NCBI GenBank assembly: GCA_965198285.1
Contig: OZ240251.1
Span: forward strand, 2,356,001-2,420,000
Origin: UBA11872 sp965198285
Lineage (GTDB): Bacteria; Chloroflexota; UBA11872
Length of the DNA stretch: 64,000 nt
Direction: 5' to 3'
The notes beneath the pieces were generated by a model, which was given only the letters and a program-made list of their open reading frames with translations, did not search any database and was not told the DNA's origin. Position numbers and translations under genes: made by a program. Shown here in pieces: positions 25,232 to 33,162 of this stretch. Position 1 is the first letter of the stretch. Each line of letters begins with the position of its first letter.

Positions 25232-26842
25232 ATGACGACGTCCGCTACCGATCCGTTCGAGATCGAAGTCTTCCGTCACCTCTTTGCCTCGGTTGCCGAG
25301 GAAATGGGGGTGACGGTTCAGCGCAGCGCGCACTCGCCCAACATCAAGGAACGGCGCGACCACTCCTGCGCCGTGTTCGATGCCGACGGGCGCATGATCG
25401 CGCAAGCGGCCCACATCCCGGTGCACCTGGGATCCATGCCAGCCTCGGTAACGGCGGCGATCGAGGCCTACGAAGGCAAGGCGCCCACACCCGGCGACGT
25501 CCTCATCGTGAACGACCCCTACCTCGGCGGCACGCATCTCCCTGACATCACCACCGTGTCACCGGTCTTCGTGGGCTCCGAGCGGCGGCCCACGCACTGG
25601 GGCTGGGTGGCCACCCGCGCCCACCACGCCGACGTCGGCGGTCTGGCGCCGGGCTCGATGCCGCCCTCGACCGAGCTTTACCACGAGGGCCTGATCATCC
25701 CCCCGCTAAAGCTGGTGGACGCCGGCGAGCTGGACGAGCAACTGGTCGCGATCATCTGCCGCAACGTTCGCACGCCGGAGGAACGCCGCGGCGACCTGGA
25801 GGCGCAGCTGGCCTCGCACCGGGTGGGCGAGGCGCGGCTGGCCGAATTCGCCCGGCGCTACGGCGCGGGGGCGCTGCGGGCGCGGGCCGTAGCGTTGCTG
25901 GCATATTCAGAGAAGCTGGCGCGGGTGCGCCTGCGGGTGGTTCCCGACGGTACCTACAGCTTTACGGACTATCTGGACGACGACGGCGCAGGCGGTCCCG
26001 CTGTTCCGATTGCGGTCACGATTCAGGCTCGGAGCGGGCGGCTGCGATTTGACTTCAGCGGCACTGGCCCCGCGGCCAGCGGCGCGCTCAACGCGCCGGA
26101 AGCCGTCACGCGCTCGGCCGTCATTTACGTGGCGCGCTGCCTGATGGGTGACGACGTGCCCGCCAATGACGGGACGACCGCTCCGCTCGAGGTCATAGTC
26201 CCCGCAGGCTCCGTGCTCAATCCGCCGCGGCCGCACGCCGTGGCGGCGGGCAACGTGGAGACCTCGCAGCGGGTCGTGGACGTGTTGTGGGGTGCGCTGG
26301 CGGACGCGCTGCCGGACCTGGTACCGGCAGCCAGTCAGGGCACGATGAACAACCTGATCATCGGCGGGTTCGACCCTCGGTACGGCCGCGCGTTCACCTA
26401 CTACGAAACGATCGCCGGAGGTGCGGGCGCTGGCCCGGAGGGTGCCGGCGCCGACGCGGTGCAGGTAGCGATGACCAATACGCTGAACACCCCCATAGAG
26501 GCGATGGAACTGGCGTATCCGCTGGCCGCACGTCGCTACGAAATCCGACGCGGATCCGGCGGCAACGGACGCCACCGCGGAGGTGACGGGGTGATCCGGG
26601 AAATTGAGACGCTGGTCCCGGCGGTCGTCACGATCGTTACGGAACGGCGCTCGCGCCAGCCCTGGGGCTTGGCAGGCGGCCAGCCTGGTCGCTCCGGCGT
26701 CAACCGCGGAACGTTCGCTGGCGACGAGCGCGGGCTGCCGGGCAAGGCCGCGCTGGAACTCTCGGCCGGCGACGTGATTCGAATCGAAACGCCCGGCGGC
26801 GGCGGCTGGGGCACGGCGACCGCGCAGGACAAGCCGCGTTAG
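25232..26842 (+). CDS. Hydantoinase B / N-methylhydantoinase B (HyuB) family protein
   Basis: 536-residue HyuB-family subunit. HyuA/HyuB pairs carry out ATP-dependent hydrolysis of N-methylhydantoin or 5-oxoproline, or, in acetone carboxylase-like complexes, carboxylation. The beginning (DPFEIEVFRHLFASVAEEMG, then RSAHSPNIKERRDHSCAVFD) and the glycine-rich close (GGSGGNGRHRGGDGVIREIE; IETPGGGGWG) are characteristic. No hyuA partner is adjacent on either side, so its partner must be encoded elsewhere or lost. Its last four bases overlap the convergent thpR end. The likely -10 at 25220 suggests a leaderless message. Confidence 0.87.
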   Translation: MTTSATDPFEIEVFRHLFASVAEEMGVTVQRSAHSPNIKERRDHSCAVFDADGRMIAQAAHIPVHLGSMPASVTAAIEAYEGKAPTPGDVLIVNDPYLGGTHLPDITTVSPVFVGSERRPTHWGWVATRAHHADVGGLAPGSMPPSTELYHEGLIIPPLKLVDAGELDEQLVAIICRNVRTPEERRGDLEAQLASHRVGEARLAEFARRYGAGALRARAVALLAYSEKLARVRLRVVPDGTYSFTDYLDDDGAGGPAVPIAVTIQARSGRLRFDFSGTGPAASGALNAPEAVTRSAVIYVARCLMGDDVPANDGTTAPLEVIVPAGSVLNPPRPHAVAAGNVETSQRVVDVLWGALADALPDLVPAASQGTMNNLIIGGFDPRYGRAFTYYETIAGGAGAGPEGAGADAVQVAMTNTLNTPIEAMELAYPLAARRYEIRRGSGGNGRHRGGDGVIREIETLVPAVVTIVTERRSRQPWGLAGGQPGRSGVNRGTFAGDERGLPGKAALELSAGDVIRIETPGGGGWGTATAQDKPR

Positions 26843-27456
26843 AACAGGCCGAAACGCCGCCGTGGTGGGGGCGCTTCCGGAAATTCGTCGGGAGCAAAAT
26901 CCACCGAAAACGCCTCGTGGTGCAGCGCCCCGGACGGGGTGAGGTCGCTTTCGATCAGGCTGATGTGCGACACCGTAAAGAGGCCCAGCCGGTCGAGTTC
27001 CAGCGCCTGAAAGCCGCGGCTGATGGCACGGCGGGCCGATGGCGCCGTCATTCGGCCGATACGGGCCAACGTCACGTGCGGGCTGAAGGGCCGTCGGTCA
27101 ACCCGTAGCCCCAGGCCGCGAACGGCATCCAACACCGCCGCCTGCAAGTCGCGCAGGGCCTCAGTCTCCCCGCTAATCCCGGCCCACGCAACGCGTGGCT
27201 CACGATTGGCCGGAAACGTGCCCCCGCCGCTGAACCCGATGCTGAAGGGGTGACGTCCGCGAGCCGCCGCCTGCATTCCGGACCGCACGCTGTCAGTGCT
27301 TTGCGCCGGAACGTCGCCCAGAAAGGCCAGGGTCAGGTGCAGGTTCTCGGGCGTTACGGTGCGGATGTGGCGCGAAACGCGACCCAGCGACGCCGCTTCG
27401 GCAGCCAGCGCGTCGCGATACGGCTTGGGGATCGTGACAGCCACGAATGCCCGCAT
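26839..27456 (-). CDS. thpR: RNA 2',3'-cyclic phosphodiesterase (2'-5' RNA ligase family)
   Basis: 205-residue two-histidine phosphoesterase. The two HxTx motifs are visible as HLTLAFLGD and PHVTLARIG, with the expected ~80-residue spacing. Members open 2',3'-cyclic phosphates on RNA to 2'-phosphates, and some ligate tRNA halves in vitro. The N-terminus MRAFVAVTIP is typical. The C-terminus has a short Pro/Arg-rich addition. TATACT lies 8 bases before the ATG, so the message may be leaderless. It overlaps the convergent hyuB by four bases. Confidence 0.86.
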   Translation of the reverse strand: MRAFVAVTIPKPYRDALAAEAASLGRVSRHIRTVTPENLHLTLAFLGDVPAQSTDSVRSGMQAAARGRHPFSIGFSGGGTFPANREPRVAWAGISGETEALRDLQAAVLDAVRGLGLRVDRRPFSPHVTLARIGRMTAPSARRAISRGFQALELDRLGLFTVSHISLIESDLTPSGALHHEAFSVDFAPDEFPEAPPPRRRFGLF

Positions 27457-27464
27457 GGGTGGCC

Positions 27465-27470
27465 AGTATA
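27465..27470 (-). promoter_or_regulatory. Predicted -10 hexamer of a leaderless thpR transcript
   Basis: Minus-strand TATACT ends 8 bases before the thpR ATG at 27456. There is no ribosome-binding site between. The plus strand of the same DNA contains TATAAT (27467-27472), which could serve the rightward gene starting at 27548. Neither has a good -35. Confidence 0.35.
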
Positions 27471-27547
27471 ATCGGGTTTGCCACTTACCGGTGGGGCTTG
27501 GCCTGCTCGCCTACCTCGCGAGCGCCAGCCGACCGACGGGACTTTCA

Positions 27548-28822
27548 ATGACAGCCGCGATTCCCGAGCGCATGGCGGTCCAGCCAACCGATTCGGCTGC
27601 GTCTGGCGAACGCGCCGCCACGATCGAGGCGCTGCGCGAACAGCTTGCCCGGCATGTGCCCGCCAGGTCGCCTGCGCTCACCGGCGCCGCGGAACTGGCC
27701 GTCATGGTTGCCGAGAGCGTGGCCGACCCCACGAGTGACGTGTTCTGGGACCGGGCCGACCACGCGCTGGCCTACGACCTGCTGCTCAAGGGCACGGCCA
27801 GACCCGTAGCGACACAGACGCCGGGCCGCGCGGCTTCCGAGGCGGCCGGCGTGGCGGTGGCCCGCACGCTGCGGCGCCAGCGCCAGCCGGTAGTGGCGGT
27901 ACTTGACGAGGCTGGCCTGGGAACCGGCCTGGCGTTTGAGGCCGTAAACCATGTCGGCCACTTGCAGGTGCCGTTCGTGCTGATGTTGATCGACGCGCAG
28001 ACGCCGCGCGGACGCAATGCCGGGGCCATGGCCCGTTACCTCTCCCGGGTTCGTGGGCACGCGCGCTACGCCGATGCCAAGAACCTCATCGAGACCACGC
28101 TCAGCCGTATTCCGGCCGGAGAGCAGGCTGTGGAGGTGGCCCGGCGGCTCAAAAACTCCGTGCGCGAACTGCTGGTCCCAACCGAGATGTGGGAAGAGCT
28201 GTTGGGCTTCATGTACCTGGGGCCAGTGGACACGGGCAACCTGGATGCGCTTGGCGATCTGCTGCGACTGGCGCTGCGGGTCGGACGGCCGGTCGTGCTG
28301 CACGTCACGCTGGAGGGGCGGGCGCTTGCTCGTTCGCTGGCGCCGGACGCCGCGGCTGCGCGCCGGATCGACCTTGAGCGGGCCCTGGCGGAGGTGCTGA
28401 CCAGCGACCGGCGGCGCCTGTTGATCACGACGGACACCGAGGGCGCCCTCGATACCTCCGCGCTCGCCGAACAGACGCCGGAGCGCTACTTCGACCTGGG
28501 CCTCGGTGGGTCCCACGCGGTGGCCTTTGCGGCCAGTCTGGCCACCGAGGGCTACCGGCCCATTGTGGTGCTGGGAGACCCAAGCCTGGAGTCCGCGCTG
28601 GCGGCCCTGACCGCCGGGCCGGAGCAACGGACCGGTCCCGTGACGATCGTGAGCGTGGGTCACGGCCTGGCGCTTCGTACCCCCGTGCGCGCGGCCCTCG
28701 AGTCGGCCGGATTCACTTTGCGCGAACCGGCCCCTTCTGCCGGATTGGCGAAGGCCCTGTGTACGGCGGACGCAGGCCGGTGCTGGACGTTTCTCGTGGC
28801 GGAGGCCCCCACCCTGGCCTGA
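27548..28822 (+). CDS. DXS-like (1-deoxy-D-xylulose-5-phosphate synthase-like) protein, probable pseudoenzyme
   Basis: 424 residues from ATG 27548 (frame open back to 27296, overlapping thpR, unlikely). It aligns by eye with domains I and II of DXS: AFEAVNHVGHLQVPFV, LSRVRGHARY, RRLKNSVRELL, EELLGFMYLGPVDTGN, PERYFDLGLGGSHAVAFAAS. Key residues are changed. The GDGAL thiamine-diphosphate motif reads DEAGL, the NDN loop reads IDAQ, and the catalytic Glu in AEQHAV is Gly (GGSHAV). DXS is about 630 residues; here the first ~50 residues and the whole C-terminal domain are missing or shrunken. It probably does not make DXP. A regulatory or scaffold role is inference. dxr and ispG elsewhere in the window show that the real pathway exists. 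Confidence 0.75.
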   Translation: MTAAIPERMAVQPTDSAASGERAATIEALREQLARHVPARSPALTGAAELAVMVAESVADPTSDVFWDRADHALAYDLLLKGTARPVATQTPGRAASEAAGVAVARTLRRQRQPVVAVLDEAGLGTGLAFEAVNHVGHLQVPFVLMLIDAQTPRGRNAGAMARYLSRVRGHARYADAKNLIETTLSRIPAGEQAVEVARRLKNSVRELLVPTEMWEELLGFMYLGPVDTGNLDALGDLLRLALRVGRPVVLHVTLEGRALARSLAPDAAAARRIDLERALAEVLTSDRRRLLITTDTEGALDTSALAEQTPERYFDLGLGGSHAVAFAASLATEGYRPIVVLGDPSLESALAALTAGPEQRTGPVTIVSVGHGLALRTPVRAALESAGFTLREPAPSAGLAKALCTADAGRCWTFLVAEAPTLA

Positions 28823-28947
28823 CCACCCGCGCCGCGCCGGACGGCAGAATGCCCTGACGCGCTAACCCCGGACCCTTCGCCATTCCGCAGCCGCACAGAC
28901 CCGACCCGCCGACCGATGGCGGGCGCCGCGCGTCGTCTCCCGCGCGA

Positions 28948-29814
28948 ATCGACGTGCATACGCACATCGTGCCGCCGGATGTGGTCGACGGACGCCACCG
29001 CTATAGCCAGGCGGATGTCTGGTTCGGACGGCTGTATCGCGACGAGCGACGCGTGCTGGCCACGGCGGACGACTTGCGCGGCAGCATGCGGCGAGCCGGC
29101 CTAACCGCAAGCGTGGCGTTCGGCTTCGCTTGGCGCGATCCCGGGCTGTGCCGGGCGAACAACGACTATGTGCTGGATGCCGCCGCAACCGCCGATGACC
29201 GGGCCGGACGAGTCATTCCGTTCTGCGTGGTCCCCCCCGGCGACCTGGACGTTGCTGCTGCCGAAATGGAGCGCTGCCAGGCGCGCGGCGCTGTTGGAGT
29301 TGGCGAACTCTTTCCCCAGGGCCAGGGCTGGAATCTCGGGGACCGCGCCGCCGTACGGTCATTCATGGACGCGGTGCGCGCGTTGGGCCTGATCCTCACC
29401 GTGCACACCAGCGAGCCGGTGGGCCACACCTACCCCGGCAAAGACAGCACCACACCGGCCGCTATCTGGTCCCTGATCGAAGCGGCGGAAGGCCAACTTC
29501 CAGTCATCCTGGCCCACTGGGGCGGAGGCCTGGCCTTTTACGAGCTGATGCCCGAAATTCACCAGAAGGCCCAAAACGTCTACTACGACTCCTCCGCCAG
29601 CCATCTGCTCTATCGACCGGAGATCTATCGGCTCATGAGCCAGCTCGCTCCGGGACGCGTCCTCTTCGGCAGCGACTACCCGCTGATCCGCCAGACCCGC
29701 GCGCTGCGCCTGGCGCGCGACGCGGGCCTGGCTCCGGACGAGCTGGCCGCGCTGCTCCGCGGCAATGCCAAGCGCCTGGGACTCGGCGACGCTCCCCGCG
29801 AGGAAGGCGCCTAG
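28948..29814 (+). CDS. Amidohydrolase family protein (amidohydrolase 2, TIM-barrel metal hydrolase)
   Basis: About 288 residues. The opening IDVHTHIVPPDVVDG holds the HxH metal motif of the ACMS-decarboxylase/amidohydrolase-2 group; later ligands are in LTVHTSEPVGH, ILAHWGGG and VLFGSDYPL (Asp). Members act as hydrolases or non-oxidative decarboxylases; the substrate is unknown. The canonical GTG at 28954 starts inside the conserved strand (VHTH). An ATC at 28948 fits homologues better, so the exact start is uncertain. It converges with the corrinoid-protein gene with a 4-base overlap. Confidence 0.83.
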   Translation: MDVHTHIVPPDVVDGRHRYSQADVWFGRLYRDERRVLATADDLRGSMRRAGLTASVAFGFAWRDPGLCRANNDYVLDAAATADDRAGRVIPFCVVPPGDLDVAAAEMERCQARGAVGVGELFPQGQGWNLGDRAAVRSFMDAVRALGLILTVHTSEPVGHTYPGKDSTTPAAIWSLIEAAEGQLPVILAHWGGGLAFYELMPEIHQKAQNVYYDSSASHLLYRPEIYRLMSQLAPGRVLFGSDYPLIRQTRALRLARDAGLAPDELAALLRGNAKRLGLGDAPREEGA

Positions 29815-30686
29815 ACCTTGCGGACCTTCTCGCGGTCGATTTCGGCCATGAGGCGGTCGATGTGCGTGGGGTTATAGCCGGCCGCCCGCGCCTGTTCCAC
29901 CAGACCTTCGGCCTCCATCAGGCCGTCGGCGTGGGACTCGGTTCCAGGCTCTTCGCGCACGGCCACCTGCAGCGCGTCGCGCGCCCGCAGGTAGAGCGAG
30001 CGCCCCGCTTCCTCGGTTTCGTCCACATTGCCGAGCACCCCGAGCAGGCGCTTGGCCAGGACCACCGCGGAGGCCGCGTCGGCCGCGTAGCCGTCGGCGC
30101 CAATCTCGTCGGCGTAGCGCTGCGTGACGGGTGCGCCGCCGATGATGCAGTGCACCTGGTCATCCAGGCCCGCCGCCTCCACCGCCTCAATGGTGTTGCG
30201 CATGTTGGTCATCGTGGTTGTCAGCAGGGCGGACATGCCGATGATGTTGGCGTTGTGCTCGACCGCGTTTTGGATGTATTCGTCCGGGTGCGTGTCGATG
30301 CCGGTGTCGTGAACGCCGAAGCCGGCGCCTTCCAGCATCATGGCCACGAGGTTCTTGCCGATGTCGTGCAGGTCGCCGCGGACGGTGCCGATCACGACCT
30401 CGCCAACCGGTTCTATGCCTGATTCAGCCAGGATCGGGCGTAGGATGGCCATGCCGGCCTTCATGGCCCGGGCGGAGATCAGCACCTCGGGTACGTAGTA
30501 CTGGTTGGTGCGAAACAGTTCGCCGACCACGTCCATGCCGGGGATCATGCCGTCGTTGATAATCAACGATGCGTGCACGCCTTCGCCGAGGGCGATGCGG
30601 ACGGTGGAATCCACGGTTGCGGCGTCGCCCCGGATGATGGCGTTGCCCAAGTCTTTGAACGCTTGCTCGGTGTCGAAGCTGGACAT
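29811..30686 (-). CDS. Corrinoid (B12-binding) methyltransferase-type protein
   Basis: 291 residues. The N-terminal four-helix cap (MIPGMDVVGELFRTNQYYVP) is followed by a Rossmann-like B12 domain with the signature GDLHDIGKNL (DxHxxG, lower axial His) and IIGMSALLTTTM, then GGAPV. This is the layout of the corrinoid proteins of methylamine/methanol:corrinoid methyltransferase systems (MtbC/MttC type), which carry the methyl group on cobalt. A C-terminal ~70-residue helical extension is unusual. The start at 30686 is chosen for a GGAAGGG just upstream; the frame extends further. No methyltransferase (MttB-like) gene adjoins it, so the partner must lie elsewhere. Confidence 0.85.
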   Translation of the reverse strand: MSSFDTEQAFKDLGNAIIRGDAATVDSTVRIALGEGVHASLIINDGMIPGMDVVGELFRTNQYYVPEVLISARAMKAGMAILRPILAESGIEPVGEVVIGTVRGDLHDIGKNLVAMMLEGAGFGVHDTGIDTHPDEYIQNAVEHNANIIGMSALLTTTMTNMRNTIEAVEAAGLDDQVHCIIGGAPVTQRYADEIGADGYAADAASAVVLAKRLLGVLGNVDETEEAGRSLYLRARDALQVAVREEPGTESHADGLMEAEGLVEQARAAGYNPTHIDRLMAEIDREKVRKV

Positions 30687-30854
30687 CAACGCCCTTCCTT
30701 CAGGCCGGCCGACAGGACGCCGAACCCGGGTGATCGTGTTTCGCCGGCTCACGAGCGGCGATACTGACGGGCGACGTCGCGCAACAACTACGGAGCAACT
30801 CTAGCAATTTGCAAGCGTGCTGACGGCAGAAATCCGCGACTAGGCGCTGCCGTC

Positions 30855-31454
30855 GTGCTGGCCAGCGCCAGCCGGCACAAGCTGGCCGAGTTTCAGCGGG
30901 TTTTCGCCGGTTCGTCCGTGCGGCTGCTCTCGCCGCTAGAACTGGGATGTGCCTGCGAGGTGGACGAAACGGGCGCAACCTTTGCCGACAACGCCCGCCT
31001 GAAAGCAGCGGCCTACGCGCGGGCCTGCCGACGCTGGACGCTGGCCGATGACTCCGGCCTGGAGATCGCCGCGCTGGACGGCGAACCCGGCGTGCGGTCC
31101 AGCCGCTTTGCCGGCCCCACCGCCACGGACGACGACCGCAACGCTTCAGTACTGGATCTGCTGCGCGAGGTCCCTGACGACCAGCGAACCGCCCGCTACC
31201 AGTGCGCGATAGCGATTGCCGACCCCGACGGCGACATCGCGTACGAGTCGGAGGCCACCGTGGAGGGCGCCATTGGTCGCGCGCCGCGTGGCGCCGGCGG
31301 CTTCGGGTACGACCCGCTGTTCATCGTCGGACCCGGCCAGACGACGGTGGCGGAACTGCCAGGAGCTGCCAAGGACGTCATCAGTCACCGAGGGCAGGCC
31401 GGCCGCGCCGCCCGGAAATTTCTGGAACGTGTCCTGGTCCAAGCGGCATCGTGA
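30855..31454 (+). CDS. rdgB: Non-canonical purine NTP (XTP/dITP) pyrophosphatase, RdgB/HAM1 family
   Basis: 199-residue nucleotide-pool sanitising enzyme that hydrolyses XTP, ITP and dITP to monophosphates and so keeps deaminated purines out of nucleic acids. Family motifs are SASRHKLAEF near the N-terminus, the core DDSGLEIAALDGEPGVRSSRFAG, and GAGGFGYDPLFI. Start: GTG at 30855, right at the conserved first strand; no better start is visible upstream. It is single-gene and rightward, with mfd, mutS and mutL elsewhere in the window also serving genome integrity. Confidence 0.88.
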   Translation: MLASASRHKLAEFQRVFAGSSVRLLSPLELGCACEVDETGATFADNARLKAAAYARACRRWTLADDSGLEIAALDGEPGVRSSRFAGPTATDDDRNASVLDLLREVPDDQRTARYQCAIAIADPDGDIAYESEATVEGAIGRAPRGAGGFGYDPLFIVGPGQTTVAELPGAAKDVISHRGQAGRAARKFLERVLVQAAS

Positions 31455-31556
31455 ACATTGACTGCTCGCCCGAAATAGCGGGTGAGGCCGCGATGAGGCA
31501 ACCACAGGCCGATCACGGGCTGCCAAGCGACCTTTGCTAGGCTCGCTTCCCCAACA

Positions 31557-32327
31557 ATGAACGACACGCCCCACGCACAGCCGCTTGCCGGCCGGACGGC
31601 GCTGGTAACCGGCGCCGGGTCTGGCTTTGGTCGGGCCATCAGCCGGCGACTGGCCCGCGATGGAGCCCGTCTGGGTCTGGCCGATCTCAACGCCGCGTCT
31701 GCGGAGGAGACTCGCGACTTGATCGCGGCCGACGGCGGCGAGGCCCTGGTTCTGCCGACCGACGTCACCGACTACGCCGCGGTCGAGGCCTCGGTGCAGG
31801 CCGTCGTAGACCAATGGGGCCAGCTGGACGTGATGGTCAACAACGCCGGCATCGCGCTCCGCGAGCGCTTCCTGGACCTGACGCTCGACGGGTTCGACAA
31901 AGTGATGGCGGCCAATCTCACCGGCGTCTTTCACGGTGTGCGCGCGGCGGGCCTGCGAATGAAACGGCAGGGCGGCGGCGTGATCATCAACATGTCATCC
32001 ATCCGGGCCGACGTCGGTGGCTTCGTCCACACGTCGTACTGCGCGTCAAAGGGCGGCGTACGCATGCTCACCAAGGCGGCCGCCGTGGAACTGGGCCCCT
32101 ACGGTGTGCGTGTCTGCGCCATCGGCCCGGGTGTTTCTGAAACGCCGCTCACCGAATCGCTCCTGGCCAGCAAACAGGCGCTGGATGACCAGCTGGCCCG
32201 CATTCCCATGGGGCGCCTGGGTCAGCCCGAAGACATCGCCGAGGTGGCCGCGTTCCTGGCCTCCGACGACGCGGCCTACGTGACCGGAGCGACGCTGATC
32301 GTTGACGGCGGAGAGATGACCCACTAA
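31557..32327 (+). CDS. Short-chain dehydrogenase/reductase (SDR)
   Basis: 256-residue classical SDR: NAD(P)-binding TGAGSGFGRA, NNAG (NNAGIAL), catalytic Ser in INMSSIRAD and YxxxK in YCASKGG. The C-terminal VTGATLIVDGGEM closes the fold. Substrate unknown; SDRs of this group oxidise or reduce sugars, sugar alcohols or ketones. The Asp in the second strand (LGLADLN) suggests NAD rather than NADP. Its stop codon overlaps the start of a second SDR (TAATG), so the two are translationally coupled. A TAGGCT -10-like element lies about 15 bases before the start. Confidence 0.87.
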   Translation: MNDTPHAQPLAGRTALVTGAGSGFGRAISRRLARDGARLGLADLNAASAEETRDLIAADGGEALVLPTDVTDYAAVEASVQAVVDQWGQLDVMVNNAGIALRERFLDLTLDGFDKVMAANLTGVFHGVRAAGLRMKRQGGGVIINMSSIRADVGGFVHTSYCASKGGVRMLTKAAAVELGPYGVRVCAIGPGVSETPLTESLLASKQALDDQLARIPMGRLGQPEDIAEVAAFLASDDAAYVTGATLIVDGGEMTH

Positions 32328-33088
32328 TGCGCCCGGTGGCCATCGTCACGGGCGCCGCGCACGGCATCGGACGCGCCTGTGTGGAGCGTCTGGCGGCCGA
32401 CGACTATCAGGTCGTGGCGGCGGACCTGGACGGCGCGACCCTGTCCGACTGGGTGGAGCAAGCGGGACTGCAGGAATCCGTCGAAGCGCGAACGCTGGAC
32501 GTGGCCGACGTCGCGGCCGGCCAGGCGCTGGTGGCGGCCACCGTGGACGCGCACGGGCGCGTGGACGCACTGGCCAACGTGGCTGGCTACACGCGGCGCC
32601 AGTCGCTGGAGGAGATCGACAGCGACACCTGGAACGCCATGCTCGACGTGCTGGTGCGTGGGCCGGTATTCCTGACAAAGGCGGTGGCCGAGGACATGGT
32701 TCGTCGCGGCGAGCCCGGATCAATCGTTCAGGTGAGTTCCATTCGCTCCGAATCGGCCGAGCCGGGCCAGACGCACTATTGCACCGCCAAGGGCGCCCTA
32801 CGAACCGTCACGCGGGCGATCGCGCAAGAACTGGCCCCGCACGGCATTCGCGTCAACTGCGTCGGCCCGGGGTTGACCGCCACGCGCATGACGGCCGACG
32901 TGCGCGCGAATCCCGAGTTGCTCCGGCAGCGTGAGGACACGGTTCCGCTCGGGCGCTACGCCACGTCCAGCGAGATCGCGAGTTGTGTTGCCTTCCTGTT
33001 GTCACCGCGCTCGGCCTATGTAACCGGTACGACCCTCTATGCGGATGGCGGCTATCTCGCCGCGTTGGGAAAGACTCGTAAGTGGTGA
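32327..33088 (+). CDS. Short-chain dehydrogenase/reductase (SDR), second of a pair
   Basis: 253 residues. It has TGAAHGIGRA for the cofactor, catalytic Ser in VQVSSIRSE and YxxxK in YCTAKGA. The usual NNAG reads NVAG. About a third of its residues appear shared with the upstream SDR, so the pair probably arose by duplication and may act on successive steps or as a heteromer. It overlaps the upstream gene by one base. No transport or sugar kinase gene adjoins the pair to reveal the substrate. Confidence 0.85.
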   Translation: MRPVAIVTGAAHGIGRACVERLAADDYQVVAADLDGATLSDWVEQAGLQESVEARTLDVADVAAGQALVAATVDAHGRVDALANVAGYTRRQSLEEIDSDTWNAMLDVLVRGPVFLTKAVAEDMVRRGEPGSIVQVSSIRSESAEPGQTHYCTAKGALRTVTRAIAQELAPHGIRVNCVGPGLTATRMTADVRANPELLRQREDTVPLGRYATSSEIASCVAFLLSPRSAYVTGTTLYADGGYLAALGKTRKW

Positions 33089-33151
33089 TCGTGCCGGCGC
33101 GACGCTTTACGCGCAGGTCGGATAACTAGGCCTCGCACCGTGGACCGGTGT

Positions 33152-33157
33152 GATACT
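33152..33157 (+). promoter_or_regulatory. Predicted -10 hexamer of a leaderless rsmA-pth-mfd transcript
   Basis: GATACT (preceded by TGT) ends 5 bases before the rsmA GTG at 33163, with no ribosome-binding site. The spacing fits a transcript beginning at or near the start codon. No clear -35. Confidence 0.3.
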
Positions 33158-33162
33158 GGGGC

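Noticed and set aside
27296..27547. N-terminal extension of the DXS-like protein
   Set aside because: It overlaps thpR on the other strand and shows no similarity to DXS; the ATG at 27548 is preferred.
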